Shown here: piece by piece, positions 10,945 to 21,798 of the stretch
How positions within the stretch are numbered: the first letter of the stretch is position 1
Layout: the number at the start of each line of letters is the position of its first letter
Origin: Linnemannia elongata
Taxonomy: Eukaryota > Mortierellomycota > Mortierellomycetes > Mortierellales > Mortierellaceae
Assembly (NCBI GenBank): GCA_036320915.1
Contig: JAXBDG010000004.1
Location: 2,542,001-2,606,000 of the forward strand
Direction: 5' to 3'
DNA: 64,000 bases
The notes under the pieces: generated by a model
Told to the model about the DNA's origin: nothing
Database searches by the model: none
Seen by the model: the letters and a program-made list of their open reading frames with translations, nothing else
Made by a program: the position numbers and the translations under genes

Positions 10945-11980
10945 TGTGTTCCGTTTCGGACAACAAATACAGAAAACAAAAATCCCCTCCCTTGTCTCCT
11001 CTTCCACTTTTTCCTTTCACCCTCTTGCACTTGTTTTCTTTACGTTTTATGTCGAGGAAAAGCGAAATCTAGGAGGGGGAAGACTTTTTTTTTTTGTCTC
11101 TCTTGGAGGAGAAGAAGACCAGACGAAGAAAATGCAAAAAAAAGAAGGTACGGTACACCACCATCAGACCACACAAGCTATAGAGTCAGTCGAATCATTT
11201 TCGACGCCTCTAAAACCTCAATTCAGCATAAGAATTGACCAGTCATGTCCGATCGCTCCCCATTCATCACTCCTTCTGCCCTCACCTTCGTCTTTAAGAC
11301 CTTTACACACGTAGAGCCAACAAAGTGTCGTCAGAAAATAGAAAATCCTTATTTTTGTAGAAGACAACGTGGTTCGATCTGTTGCTTGTTGACGTTCTTG
11401 GCTCTTTTTCATGATCGCCAAGCACACACACGCAACCCTTCTTTCCCTCCTTCCCTCCTTCCTTCTCTTCCCTCTCCCTCCCTCCTGCGCTGCGTCTATT
11501 TTGAGATCCCTCATTTGTCTCCCTCATTTGGTAATTTTTTTAGTTCGACTTTTGTTTGTCCCCTGTGCAACTCTGTACAGTCTGTCATTTCCCCTGGGCT
11601 GTCTTGGCAAAAGAAAAAAAATGTAGAGACGTTGTTGACAAGGTATTAGTGATGAGAGCGATGACATACAAGAGAGAGGGGGGTAAATCCATGTGGAGCA
11701 ATGACTGTGTGGGGGGCATGCCAATGCTTCTGAACTCAAAACAATAGAACGTCCTCTCTCTCTTTCTTCGATCACCAACAGTCGCATTCTTCTCAAGAAA
11801 TTGTATAAAAAGGAGGGCAAATCCCTCACAATAGTTCAAATCCATCAACATAAGCAGCAGCAAACACAACAACAATAACTATAACACAAACAAACAGCAA
11901 AAAATCCAACTCTACCAACCCTCACTTCTCACACGCACCCACCCAACTCAATCCACCAATCCACAAACCTAATTACCATA
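10945..11980 (+). repeat. Duplicated intergenic block between STAND copy B and small gene 2
   Basis: This is the partner of 1060-2134. The order of landmarks is the same, ending in the TATA box and CAACA-rich leader of small gene 2. Between 10411 and 10944 I see only 3'-UTR, a GGAGAA microsatellite at about 10615-10640 and no gene. Confidence 0.8.
11804..11811 (+). promoter_or_regulatory. TATA box of small coiled-coil gene 2
   Basis: TATAAAAA lies 170 bp upstream of the ATG, in the same context (GTATAAAAAGGAGGGCAAATC) as the box before paralog 1. Confidence 0.7.
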
Positions 11981-12499
11981 ATGTCATTCTTTTACAACTA
12001 CTTTGCTTGTGATAAGTCGACCCCTTCCGAGAAGGAGAACGCAGCCGCTTTGAAGGCCCTCATCAAGACCCACAAGTCCGCCCTTAAGACTGAGATTAAG
12101 CAGTACGATACCGACTGCAAGCAGACCATCAAAGAAGCCGAAGCGGAATACAAGCGTGTCAAGAAGCAGGCCGAGGAGACCATGTTCCGCCAAACACTGG
12201 ATGCAGTCAACCGCGAGATTGAGGTCATCTTGGAGACGGACGAGTACAAGGGATCGGATGAGAAGACCAAGGCCAAGATCGCTCAATTCCAGTCTTGGGT
12301 TGCGTGTGCCGGCACGTGGTGTAGTGGAGCTGCTTGCGGTGGAGACAAGAAGGAGCAAGGGCAGGATCAAGAGATGATGGAGAAGGAGGTGTTGTTCGAC
12401 GAGAAGCACCAAGAGCAAGAGCAGCAAGAGCAAGGGCTTCCTTCGTACCAGGATGATACCTCTTATGCCAATGAGAAGGATGTCCTCCTCTCCGCCTAG
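11981..12499 (+). CDS. Small coiled-coil protein, paralog 2 (172 aa, function unknown)
   Basis: This has the same length and layout as paralog 1: MSFFYNYFACDK, a charged coiled coil to about residue 105, the Cys/Trp patch WVACAGTWCSGAACGG, a Gln/Glu-rich repeat (here shorter in its first block and longer in its second), and the end EKDVLLSA. The first third carries several replacement differences from paralog 1 (for example SEIKQ to TEIKQ, QAV to QTI). The middle is almost base-identical with only synonymous changes, suggesting a recent duplication or gene conversion under purifying selection. It sits behind STAND copy B in the same orientation and converges on the MFS gene with 168 bp between stop codons. 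Confidence 0.88.
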   Translation: MSFFYNYFACDKSTPSEKENAAALKALIKTHKSALKTEIKQYDTDCKQTIKEAEAEYKRVKKQAEETMFRQTLDAVNREIEVILETDEYKGSDEKTKAKIAQFQSWVACAGTWCSGAACGGDKKEQGQDQEMMEKEVLFDEKHQEQEQQEQGLPSYQDDTSYANEKDVLLSA

Positions 12500-12667
12500 A
12501 TTACCCCATCAACCATCTTCACTCCTTCACAGTAGCATTCAATTCACCCTTTGTACAACGCAAAAGCAATAATATAATAATTCTTATTCACAAAACATAA
12601 CCTACAAAAAAAGCAGTTCATCCCTCTTTTTTCCTCCCAGTCCCATAATCATCTCTGGTCATGCCTC

Positions 12668-15600
12668 TCAAAACTTTTTACGTCCCAACTCTGTAGGAAT
12701 CGAGAAACTATGGATGAAGCCCAAGACGGCAATGGTGGCCATAAGGAAGAACACAAAAAAGTAATTAAACGGGAAATTCAGTTTGTTGCCCAATGACCAT
12801 GCCCAAAAGATGCCTCCTAGCGCTGGACCGAACGCGCGCATGAATGAGGCGGATGTCTGGCCAATCCCGTTGACGGTTCCCAGTAGGTGTGGTGGAGATG
12901 AATTTGTGATCTATAGAGGACGAATAAGGCAAGCCGCAAGTTAGTGTCAAGTGCAAGGTGACAAGAATGCTGGATAGCAAAATATGTAGGGAAAAAAATG
13001 GCAAAAGTCGAACGGACGTACCATAACCATGACGGAGGTGTAAGAAAAGACACTGCAGAGATACTTGAAGACAAGGGTCATGAGAACCAAATACCTCACC
13101 CTCGCCAACTGTCCACCCGTCTCGGTATCACTCTCATCCACCACAAACGCACGGATTAGCGGGAAAGAGATATACACACCACAATACATCAACTGTGCAC
13201 ACCTAAACAACCACACCGCTGAGAACCGTCTCTCGAGCATAGGGTACACCACAAATTGCATCACCAGCTGCACAATTCCCATACACGCAAGACTGGTCGA
13301 CAGTTGGATCGCATTCCAGCCCAGACCGTGGGATATGACTGGTGTGACGGCGTAGAGAGCATAGACCTCTTCGAAGACGATGGAGTGAAGAGCCAGCATC
13401 GAGTAGGCGACGATGGTGGTGATAGATAGGGGAGAAAGTCCGACTTCGGGGGCTTGTTGGACAACTAGGAGTTGAACGGGTTGGTTGGGGTCTTTGTTGT
13501 TGGGGTCGGGTGGTAGTACAAAGACTTGCGAGGGTGCGACGGAGAGACGACTCTGGCGTCCTGGGTTGTAACTACTCACGCGAGCACGGCTGTTGAGGTA
13601 TGCGGGGTCAATAGTGTATCCGTAGTGGCTCAATGAAACTGCATCTGCGGGGATGGATTCCATCCGATGATGGTGTGTTAAAGGAGTCTCGGCCAATGAC
13701 AGTAGCTGTCCTGTCGAGATGGGTCGGTTGTAGGCATAGATCGATGGGTATGCAGTACTCAAGGGTCGATCGACATAGCTGTTACTCAATCGAGCAAGTC
13801 CATCTTCAGACGCCGAGCTGCTCTGGTGAAAGAGACTGGGTCGAGTGGATATCGGACGATGAGATAGGGTCGACCTGGCTGACGTGGTTCCGTATGAGTG
13901 CTGTTGTAGTGGATGAGATTGAGCCGAGGATGATCCAGTATCAAAGGCCAATGTCGCCATAGATCCATATTGGTTGGAGTGGTCTATGCCACGAGGGTTT
14001 GAGAACTTGACCTGCTGCGCTTGTGTCGCATTGGGAGGCAACATGAGTGGCTGTCTCTCCAGATCGATATCCAGTTCCGACGTCCCGTTTCGTGTTTCGA
14101 CATCTCTGTCCGTAGCCTTTCGGTTGCCTGAAAATTCTCTGAGCGGCTCATCCCGCCCACTAAAGTCGAGGTCATCACGTTCGAATGCCTGGTAATTGGC
14201 ACCTCCCTGATACTGACTGGCGTTGCTGGTGTTGTTGTAATAATCGTCATCGATATCTTTGTCGCTGGTCTCAACCAGAACCCCCCCTCGCATCCCCTTG
14301 GTCTCCTTCAAGAAAAAGTACCCTACCAAGAATCCAACAACACCGCCCATTGATGCAACAAAGCAAGGGAGAAAGTAAGGGTACTCGATAAAGAACTCCC
14401 AGTCTCCAAAAATCTCTGGGAACGTTTGTGCCGGGTTCGCGAGGTATCCTCCCAGAAATGGACCCACAATCTATGCCAATGATAATTATTTCCATCGTAA
14501 AAAAGAAAAAGACTGAGTGAGTGAGCAAGCATGATCATGTTTGAATCGACGATGCGAGGGTGAGGTATAACGTTGGAGGACAAAACATACCATGCCGATA
14601 CCCCAAGCGAAGCCAAAGAGACTGAACGCCTGCGACTGATTAGACGAATCTGCGATTTCACCCAGCATGGACTTTGCGACGCCGACGTTTCCTAATTTGT
14701 GGTTGTTCATCACCACGCAGTAAGAATAGAAACGACTATAAATTAGCCCGTGCGTGCGTTGAAGAGTCAGCCTAGTTGTCTAGGGGGTACTGTGAAGGAG
14801 AGAAAAGGAGAGTGGGTGTAGTGTGGGAAAAAAAACAAGAAATTAAAGTGCAGCAAGGAAAAGAGAGGGGTTGGTCATGCTAATGCTGCTTGTTTGTTTG
14901 TTTACCATTGAGGAGACCGCACATGGAGCGACTGATAATAGCCCAGGCCAGACTCTTGCTAAGACCGAAGAAAATGCAGGCAATGGATGAGCCGCACAGA
15001 CCCAGGAGGAGAATAGGCCTTCTGCCATATCGATCGGACATGTATCCCCAGAAAATGGATGTGCAAAACTGCGCAAAAAAGAACGACGATGCTAATTTTT
15101 ATATTACATGACATAGAGAATGTTTGCTTTGTTAGCTAAGGTGAGGGGACCACAGTTGAAAGAGATGAGTTGGGTTGAATTGAGGTTGGTTACTTGTTTC
15201 TACTTACCGATGAGTCCGCAGAAGAAGCCGATCTCGTCTTCGTTTTCGGTGATATGAAAGTCTCTGTGGATGTGGTTTCGGCAATTTGTTGTTGTTGCAT
15301 CGTGGTGAAGTGAATGGTGACAAGGTAAGAAGGGTGAAGGATGAGTGAAGGATGAGTGAGTAAGGGGTCAAATGGGGGGGCAGGCAGGATGAGGAGACAC
15401 ACAAAGACAAATGGACCAGTCGCGAACAAGAGAAAAAAATTGGGCGTAAAGCCTCAGGCACAGTCAAGACAACGAAGGTCGTTCCTTACCGAACCTAAAG
15501 GTAGATCAAAGGACCAGTCGAGGCGAGGACCACGGAAAGCAGAGAGGAAGAGAGCAAAAAGACGAGGGAAAAGGGTTCAAAGGGAAGAGACCAATGCGTT

Positions 15601-16646
15601 TGTCAATCAGTCATATGTTCTTTGCGTTTTTTTGTCCGAAGTACACATTTACAAAAATATGACTCGCAAACAAATACAACGGGCATACAATGGATAATCA
15701 CAACAAGGGGTGACAACAAGAGGAGTGGCATGTTGTTTGTGTGTGGAATTGTATCCATTTCGAGTCAACATAATGCGCAGAGAGAAGGACACAACGTTAC
15801 CATAAAATAGATGAAAGGGAAGAGGATGGTCGAGGTCAGCGGTTCGGAAAAGATGACTACGCCAAGCACGAAAAGAGGGATTTTGGGCAAGGGGGTAGGG
15901 GTGACAGGTGTTGGTGGATGGTGGATCGAAGACATGTCCTCTTGATCTCCCTCACCTCCCTGACCATCCCCATAAGCCGAGTTCGAGGCACCGCCACCGG
16001 GGTATGAGCGACGACGGCCTCGATCGTCCTCTGAATATGTATCATAGTCATCTAGCTCTTCCAGATGCTCCAAGTGAGGATGGTCGTATTCCTGTCGGCG
16101 CGAGTGGGTGTCATCTTGACTGTAGATCGAAAGATCCTGGCGAGGACGAGGAGGGTGGAGGGATGAATTCCCCGCATATGACGAGACATGCGTAGAGGGG
16201 GTTGGGGTAGGAGAACTTGGTCGTGGAGAGGATGGAGTAAAGGGATCGTAAGGGTTGGAATCACCGTCATCGACCGGTACGCTGGCGCGTCGCTCTGTGG
16301 GTGAGGCAGCTCCCGCCCTGGCTGGCGCAGATCCAACGAAGCCACTGCTTTCAGCGGTATGATGACGACGACGACGAGAGGATGGGCCTTGCTGGTAAGC
16401 ATCTTGGGGATTGAGTTGTTGCTGTTGTTGGTTAGGCTGGATCCAGATTTGGCCTATTGAGGGCATTGACATTGGATGCTGGTACTGCGACCATGCCATG
16501 GCGCTCTGTGGTCGTTCTCGCGACGGTTGTTGTCGAGAGGGACTTCTTGAATCGAGGCCACCTTGTGAGGAGATGATCTGGGTGAGGGGGCGCTGTTGCG
16601 AAGTGGATCGCGACAGCGAGTAGAACTCTTGCATAGAGGAATCCAT
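12668..16646 (-). CDS. MFS transporter, DHA1 / ZIF-like group, six exons (about 962 aa)
   Basis: Membrane transporter of the major facilitator superfamily. Suggested exons (minus strand): 16646-15793, 15263-15208, 15091-14906, 14691-14591, 14470-13022, 12910-12668. Exon 1 encodes a disordered Pro/Ser/Gln-rich cytosolic tail of about 250 residues and the first helix (FPFIYFM). Exon 2 gives DFHITENEDEIGFFCGLI and exon 3 the MFS signature WGYMSDRYGRRPILLLG. Exon 5 holds helices plus a disordered loop of about 300 residues between the two halves, and exon 6 the last helices (GIGQTSASFMRAFGPALGG). Exons 2 to 6 join in frame at GT..AG borders. The exon 1/2 border does not: the canonical donor ATG|GTAACG (exon end 15801) is one base out of phase, so I used a weak GTGTCC donor, and this junction is unsafe. 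Family resemblance is to fungal and plant zinc-induced-facilitator-like carriers. The substrate is not predictable. Confidence 0.85.
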
Positions 16647-18320
16647 CGCGTATAAGTGGAAAGTGTGTAGTAGGTTATACGAGAAAATCGGACAAGGGTC
16701 CAAGGATCGAAAGAGACGAAAGACGAAGGGGAGGGGAGGGGAGGGGAGGATGAATGGCGTCTTTTTATGCTCTGAGCGAGAGGGATGGGGGAAGCGGCTG
16801 AGGAATTGAGGTCACTCACAACGCGGGGAAAGGGCGTGAGGCGAAGATGAAGAAGAGGCAGAGAATGAAGAAATGGAGGATGAAGAAGTAGGTGAGTGCA
16901 TTCTCTTTATTGGATTGCAGTGGATCAAAGATACTACTTTGCCCTTGTTGTTGATTCTTGTTATGCTGAGGGATTTTTATTTTTGTTCTCTACAATGAAT
17001 TGTGGTGTTTGTTGTTGGTTGCTTGTTGTGTCTTTATTTGGGTGCGATGAATGGTGAAAAAAGAAAAAAGAAAAAAAAGGGGGACAGAAAGCAAAAAAAA
17101 AAGAAAAAAAAAAAGACAAAAAAGACAAAAAGAGAATGCAAGGAGAGTCCTACAGGGGGACAATAATGAAGAAAAAGAGGATGTGGCCTTTTATCCTCAC
17201 CCCAACCTACCCCACCAACTGCACCCCTTTTGAACTTGCCACCCCTCGTCTTCCTTTTCTTTCTCTCTCTCTCGACACACGAGAATATTCCGATGGGGTG
17301 TGTTCATGGGAATCTCCATGTCCAAGTGTTTACTAATACCCAAGTCAAGGGGATGAGAATATAGAGGTGCACGTTTCTTCTAGGTGCACAAGACTGGAAC
17401 GTATGAGCATGCTACCTTAATGGGACTCCTCTCTTCCTTGTCCAACTGGGCTCTCCGTGGGAGAGGAAATAACAATGGTGACTGTCTCCATCAGCATAAC
17501 CCTTTCTACCCTTGTTTTCGCATAGCCATGTTATTGGGTAGACAGACGACCAACCCGTGTTCTCTACAGTAGATTTCTTTTTCCATGCAAATGAAGACGC
17601 ATCAACGGGTGCAAGCCCTGGTTGGCTGTTAATGCGCCACCAAATATGTTTGCGCTGGGACTGGCGCCCTGTTGTACTCATTTCGATCAGGAGGCTGAGC
17701 TATACCTCTTTTTGTTCTTTGCGAATTCATTCACAACCTCCACTTGTCCACTCCCTGCATTTGCAACGATAGTAAACAACAAGACCATGCACTTTGTTCA
17801 CCTCTTTTAGGCATTTCTTCTGCTCTCTGTCTCTCTCTCTCTCTCCTCTCCTCTCCTTCCCCCGCCAAGACCTTTTTGTTCGATCGTGCTATTCTCCATT
17901 GTCTTTGATTTTCATTCTCCGTTGTCGGTGTTGTTACGCAATGTACGAGTCTTGGTTCCCTTGAATAAAGAACACAAAGTACCCAAAGAGACACGAGGAA
18001 ACACAAAGAAAAGTGGTCTGTTTTCTCCATTGAGGTCATTCGAAACTGATTCCATTCTCAGCAACAAAGGTGATGGTGCATGTAGAGAGAAACAAGAGAA
18101 GGGATCCGGGTCCTTGCACCGAAAGGAGAATAGGGGGTTGAAGGAAGCTGGTGCGAGGAGCGAGTGAGTAAGAAAGGGGAAGAACAAAAAAAGAAAGAAA
18201 AAAAAAAGACAGGACTGAGTAATAATACATATTGGCGGCAAAGTGTGAGTGAGTCAGCATTGACGGTGGTACAGTACGTACTTGCTAAGGGCGTACTCAC
18301 AAAGGTTATTTTTCTTCGAT

Positions 18321-18345
18321 GTTGTTATTGTTATTGTTATTGTTG
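18321..18345. repeat. GTTATT microsatellite
   Basis: Four tandem, near-perfect GTTATT units lie upstream of the CASTOR-like gene. Confidence 0.8.
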
Positions 18346-18428
18346 GCTCTCAGTGCTCGTTTCACTTTCTCACCTCCCTCTGTCTCACTCTTTCTGACTC
18401 TTCTTTCCAGATCTTCTTTTCATCTTTT

Positions 18429-18449
18429 CATTCATTCATTCATTCATTC
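18429..18449. repeat. CATT microsatellite
   Basis: Five CATT units in tandem, 125 bp upstream of the CASTOR-like start codon. Confidence 0.85.
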
Positions 18450-18573
18450 TTTCACTCGTCCTCTCCTCTGATCACTCTCATCAGATCAGTCCTGTCTTTC
18501 TCTCACCACCCCTTCACCTCCCTCGCTCACTGATCAGGCAACCTTCCTTTCATTTACCTTCTCACAAGGAACA

Positions 18574-21017
18574 ATGATCGTCGACATCCTCCCCTTTCGG
18601 TTGCAGCTTGCATCTCTTCAGAAAAAGGACATTCCACGATGCACACATCAGCTCATGAAGCTCGTCCTCTTTCCATCAGGGTAACCTGCTCCCGCCTTGT
18701 ACTCACCCTCGATCGCCATGCAGCAACATCGCCTTGCTGTTTGTAATCAAAGAACAGAACGCCTTACAAATTTGTTCTTTACTTCATGCTCATAGGCCTC
18801 GCCATTTTTTCTCATACACGGAAACGGACAAGGAAGTGTCGCTCATCCTGGACGAGGAGCATATCCGTGGCTTCCCAGACAACACAGTCAATGTCTGCAG
18901 GGTCATCTGGAGGGCGGTTCAGATCGAGCCTGGCGAGTCTGGTCTCGGTAATTTGCTACCTTGTTTTTTTTTTCTTCGCGACGAATGCCATTGGCCAACA
19001 ACACAGCCCTGAGTGAGGGAAGGGTATGATGACATGGAAAAAGTTTTTTTGTTTTACTTATTCTTTGCCTTTTTACGCATGAATGAACGAACACGATATA
19101 GGTGCGGAGGAAGTGATCTCACAGGTGTCCAAGCCATTGGCCGATGTCAACGTGTCCATCATGTACGTCGCCTTATTGGATATCCTTGTTTTTATTGTTT
19201 TCGCAAGATACCATCAGGATGGCGTATACAGCAATAGATATTCACCATTTAAAAGGGTTGAAGGCAGCAACGCATAAAAGACGGTGTCTGGAAAAGAAGG
19301 ACCATCTGGGTACAGCTCGACTTGAGGAAGAGGTTTACAGGACAGAGAAGGACATAGGACAAGGCTGAGGAAAGACTCACAGGATAAGAGTAGGCAGAAG
19401 GAAAGACTCACAGGAGGGAGCAAGCATAAGACAGTTTACAGGAGATGAGAGGGCGGAGAGAAAAGATTCACACGATGATCATGCAAAGGAAGGAACTATT
19501 TTCGATACAAGGAAGTGAGCCCTTGCATGTGCATCATGTTGCATGTCCCCATGTCCATCCACCCCATACCCACCAGCCGATTCTTCCTTTTTGGTTGCAC
19601 AAACTGGAAAAAGTTAAAATTTTCGCCCACGCCTACTGACCCACCCACAACCCAGGATGTTCCAAAGGAGGTTCAATGCCAACAGCATAAAGTGCATGAA
19701 AAATGGGTCGATCACTGGGTCAGCTCAAGGGCAATAAGGCAAACCGGATCATCACAGACCCATTAGGAATGGCATTTGACGATCGTCGTATTGATCTTCC
19801 TATCCATGCTATCCTTGTCATTATATTAGGCAAATCTCGACCTATGACGCAGATTTCACCCTTCTGCCGGAATGCGATCTGGAAAGAGCGCTGGCGTGTC
19901 TGTCAAGCATATTCTCAATTTCAAACAACCCGTTGGAGGATCTTGGCCTGCAGGCAGGCGACCTCAATTCATGGGAGAGCTCCTATCCCAAAAGTCCCAC
20001 AGAGATCAATTCTTTGCAGGATGCACTGGCTTTGGAATCGACCCCAAAGTCAAGGCAGGCGAGCCTTACGGGTGAATCAACTACAAAGTCGCCACACGAG
20101 GATCCCTTGGAGCTGGAACCGCCTATGATCGGGTCTTTGTCTCTGAACGACACACCTGACCAGAACAACACAACATCGACGTCTGCTACAACAAAAGCAC
20201 GGCATCCCTTCAACGTTGACTACCCTCAGCGTCTGCACATCACTAGCATGGAAGAGAGTCTCATGGATGTTCTTGCTATCAAATTACTAGAGTCTATTTT
20301 TTTTGACAGCAGGTATGATTCAGACTCCTCTTTTTCTGCTGCGACCCTTCTCTCTCCCTCTCGCTATCTTTTGTTGCCATTTTACTCATAACTAACGAGA
20401 TATGTACTCCTTCATTGGTAATGGAATAATCCTATCAAAGAATGGACCGCTTTTTCTCATTTACACGGACAGATACCACACTTAGCATCATCATGGACGA
20501 CGCCACCATGAGTCTCTTCCCCGACCACACACTCAACACCCACGCTGGCGACTGGAGGTTGATTGCTATCGGAGACGGACCCCTTGGCTTTGACGAGTGC
20601 GGGATTGTCAGCGAGTTCTCCAAGCCCTTGACAGAGAATGGCATCGGTCTCTTCTATCTTAGCACTTTCAGCTCCGACTATATCATGGTGAACGACCAGG
20701 ACTTTGAGCTGGCTGTGACGTGTCTTCACAAGACGGCCAAGGTCTCATCGGATGAAACGCCCGTATTGAAAGGTGTTGCTGGCAAAGGAGCGACAACTAT
20801 GAAGGGTGGTGGCGGTGTTGATAGTGATGATGAGGACGACGAGGATGACGGGGAAATGGATGAGGAGGATCAGGACGATCATTCAACATACACCTCCGAT
20901 TCTGGAAACGAGTCGGACATTTCGTCGGAATTAGATCCCGAGGATACATCTCACGACTTGAAGCAGCATGAAGATGACCTGGAAATTGTCTTTGCAGAGG
21001 AGAGCATACTGACCTAG
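18574..21017 (+). CDS. CASTOR/GATSL-like ACT-domain protein, five exons (459 aa)
   Basis: Exons 18574-18680, 18796-18947, 19102-19162, 19830-20312 and 20441-21017 all join in frame at GT..AG borders. The product resembles animal CASTOR1/2, the cytosolic arginine sensors that bind GATOR2 and control TORC1. The N-terminal half shows HFFSYTETDKEVSLILDE and VSIMQISTYDADFTLLPE, and the C-terminal half RFFSFTRTDTTLSIIMDD, GDGPLGFDECGIVSEFSKPL and LSTFSSDYIMV. These are the paired ACT-domain cores, and the Asp in STFSSD aligns, as I recall, with the arginine-contacting Asp of CASTOR1. The insert between the halves and an acidic tail of about 75 residues are fungal additions. Intron 3 (667 bp) is unusually long. 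Arginine binding and a TORC1 role are inferred from family only; an amino-acid-responsive ACT protein of another kind is possible. It converges on small gene 3. Confidence 0.85.
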
Positions 21018-21180
21018 AGCAGAGTTGCATACACCCATACACCTCAGTCACACCATTTGTACATTAGCACTCATAAACTTACGCTTTGCTCATCGACCTT
21101 TTTTTATTACTTTGAGGGAACGGGGGATGTGTATTTCGATACAGGCGCTATTATGGAGATGGATGGCCGGAGGGAGATAT

Positions 21181-21657
21181 TTAAGCTGACAGGAGGACCT
21201 CTTTCTCGGTGGGGTAGGAGGTGGTACCAGAGACAGGCGCCTCATCTTGGTAACGAGGTAACTCCTGCTCTTTTTCCTTCTTCTCCTTCTCCTCCTTCTC
21301 TCTCTCAGCGCCAAGGCACTTATACCCCGCACACCCAACCCAGGACTGGAACTGGACCATCTTGGCCTTGGTCTTCTCATCCGATCCCTTATACTCATCC
21401 GTCTCCATAAGGCCCTCAATCTCGCGGTTGACAGCGTCGAGTGTTTGGCGGAGCATGGTCTCCTCGGCTTGCTTCTTGACACGCTTGTACTCGGCTTCGG
21501 CTTCTTTGATGGTCTGCTTGCAGTCGGTGTCGTACTGCTTGAACTCAGACTTGAGGGCGGTCTTGTGGGACTTGATGAGGGCCTTCAAAGCGGCGGCGTT
21601 CTCCTTCTCGGAAGGGGTCGAGTTGTCGCAAGCAAAGTAGTTGTAGATGAACGACAT
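21181..21657 (-). CDS. Small coiled-coil protein, paralog 3 (158 aa, function unknown)
   Basis: This is a third member of the family found behind STAND copies A and B. It starts MSFIYNYFACDNSTPSEKEN, has the charged coiled coil (AALKALIKSHKTALKSEFKQ, KRVKKQAEETMLRQ), a reduced Cys patch (WVGCAGYKCLG) and a lysine/glutamate repeat in place of the Gln/Glu one, and ends TEKEVLLSA. The frame is open for 99 codons upstream of 21657. That extension is translated leader (Gln and Asn runs) and is not used, because all paralogs begin at MSF and a CATAAAAG box lies before it. No STAND gene is adjacent, so this copy is either the ancestral locus or a transposed one. Confidence 0.85.
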   Translation of the reverse strand: MSFIYNYFACDNSTPSEKENAAALKALIKSHKTALKSEFKQYDTDCKQTIKEAEAEYKRVKKQAEETMLRQTLDAVNREIEGLMETDEYKGSDEKTKAKMVQFQSWVGCAGYKCLGAEREKEEKEKKEKEQELPRYQDEAPVSGTTSYPTEKEVLLSA

Positions 21658-21790
21658 TGTGGTTGGTGGGTTGTGTAGATTAGTGAAAGAGTGAGGGTTG
21701 GTAGAGTTGGGCTTGCTGTTTGCTTGTTGTTGTTGTTGTTGTATTAGCTGTTGCTTGTTTGGTTGGGTTTTTCGTGGGTCAACCACCTTC

Positions 21791-21798
21791 CTTTTATG
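21791..21798 (-). promoter_or_regulatory. TATA-like box of small coiled-coil gene 3
   Basis: CATAAAAG on the minus strand, 134 bp before the ATG, in a position comparable to the TATA boxes of paralogs 1 and 2. Confidence 0.5.

Larger units (their letters stand above)
16647..18573. other. Divergent intergenic region between the MFS and CASTOR-like genes
   Basis: This 1.9 kb holds no gene I can support. It contains A-rich tracts (17056-17120), a CT-rich stretch at about 17825-17860, a (GTTATT)n run at 18321-18345 and a (CATT)n run at 18429-18449. Promoters for both flanking genes are expected here. Confidence 0.5.

Noticed and set aside
16647..16703. Non-ATG extension of the MFS gene
   Set aside because: It uses a TTG; the first ATG at 16646 gives a sensible start.
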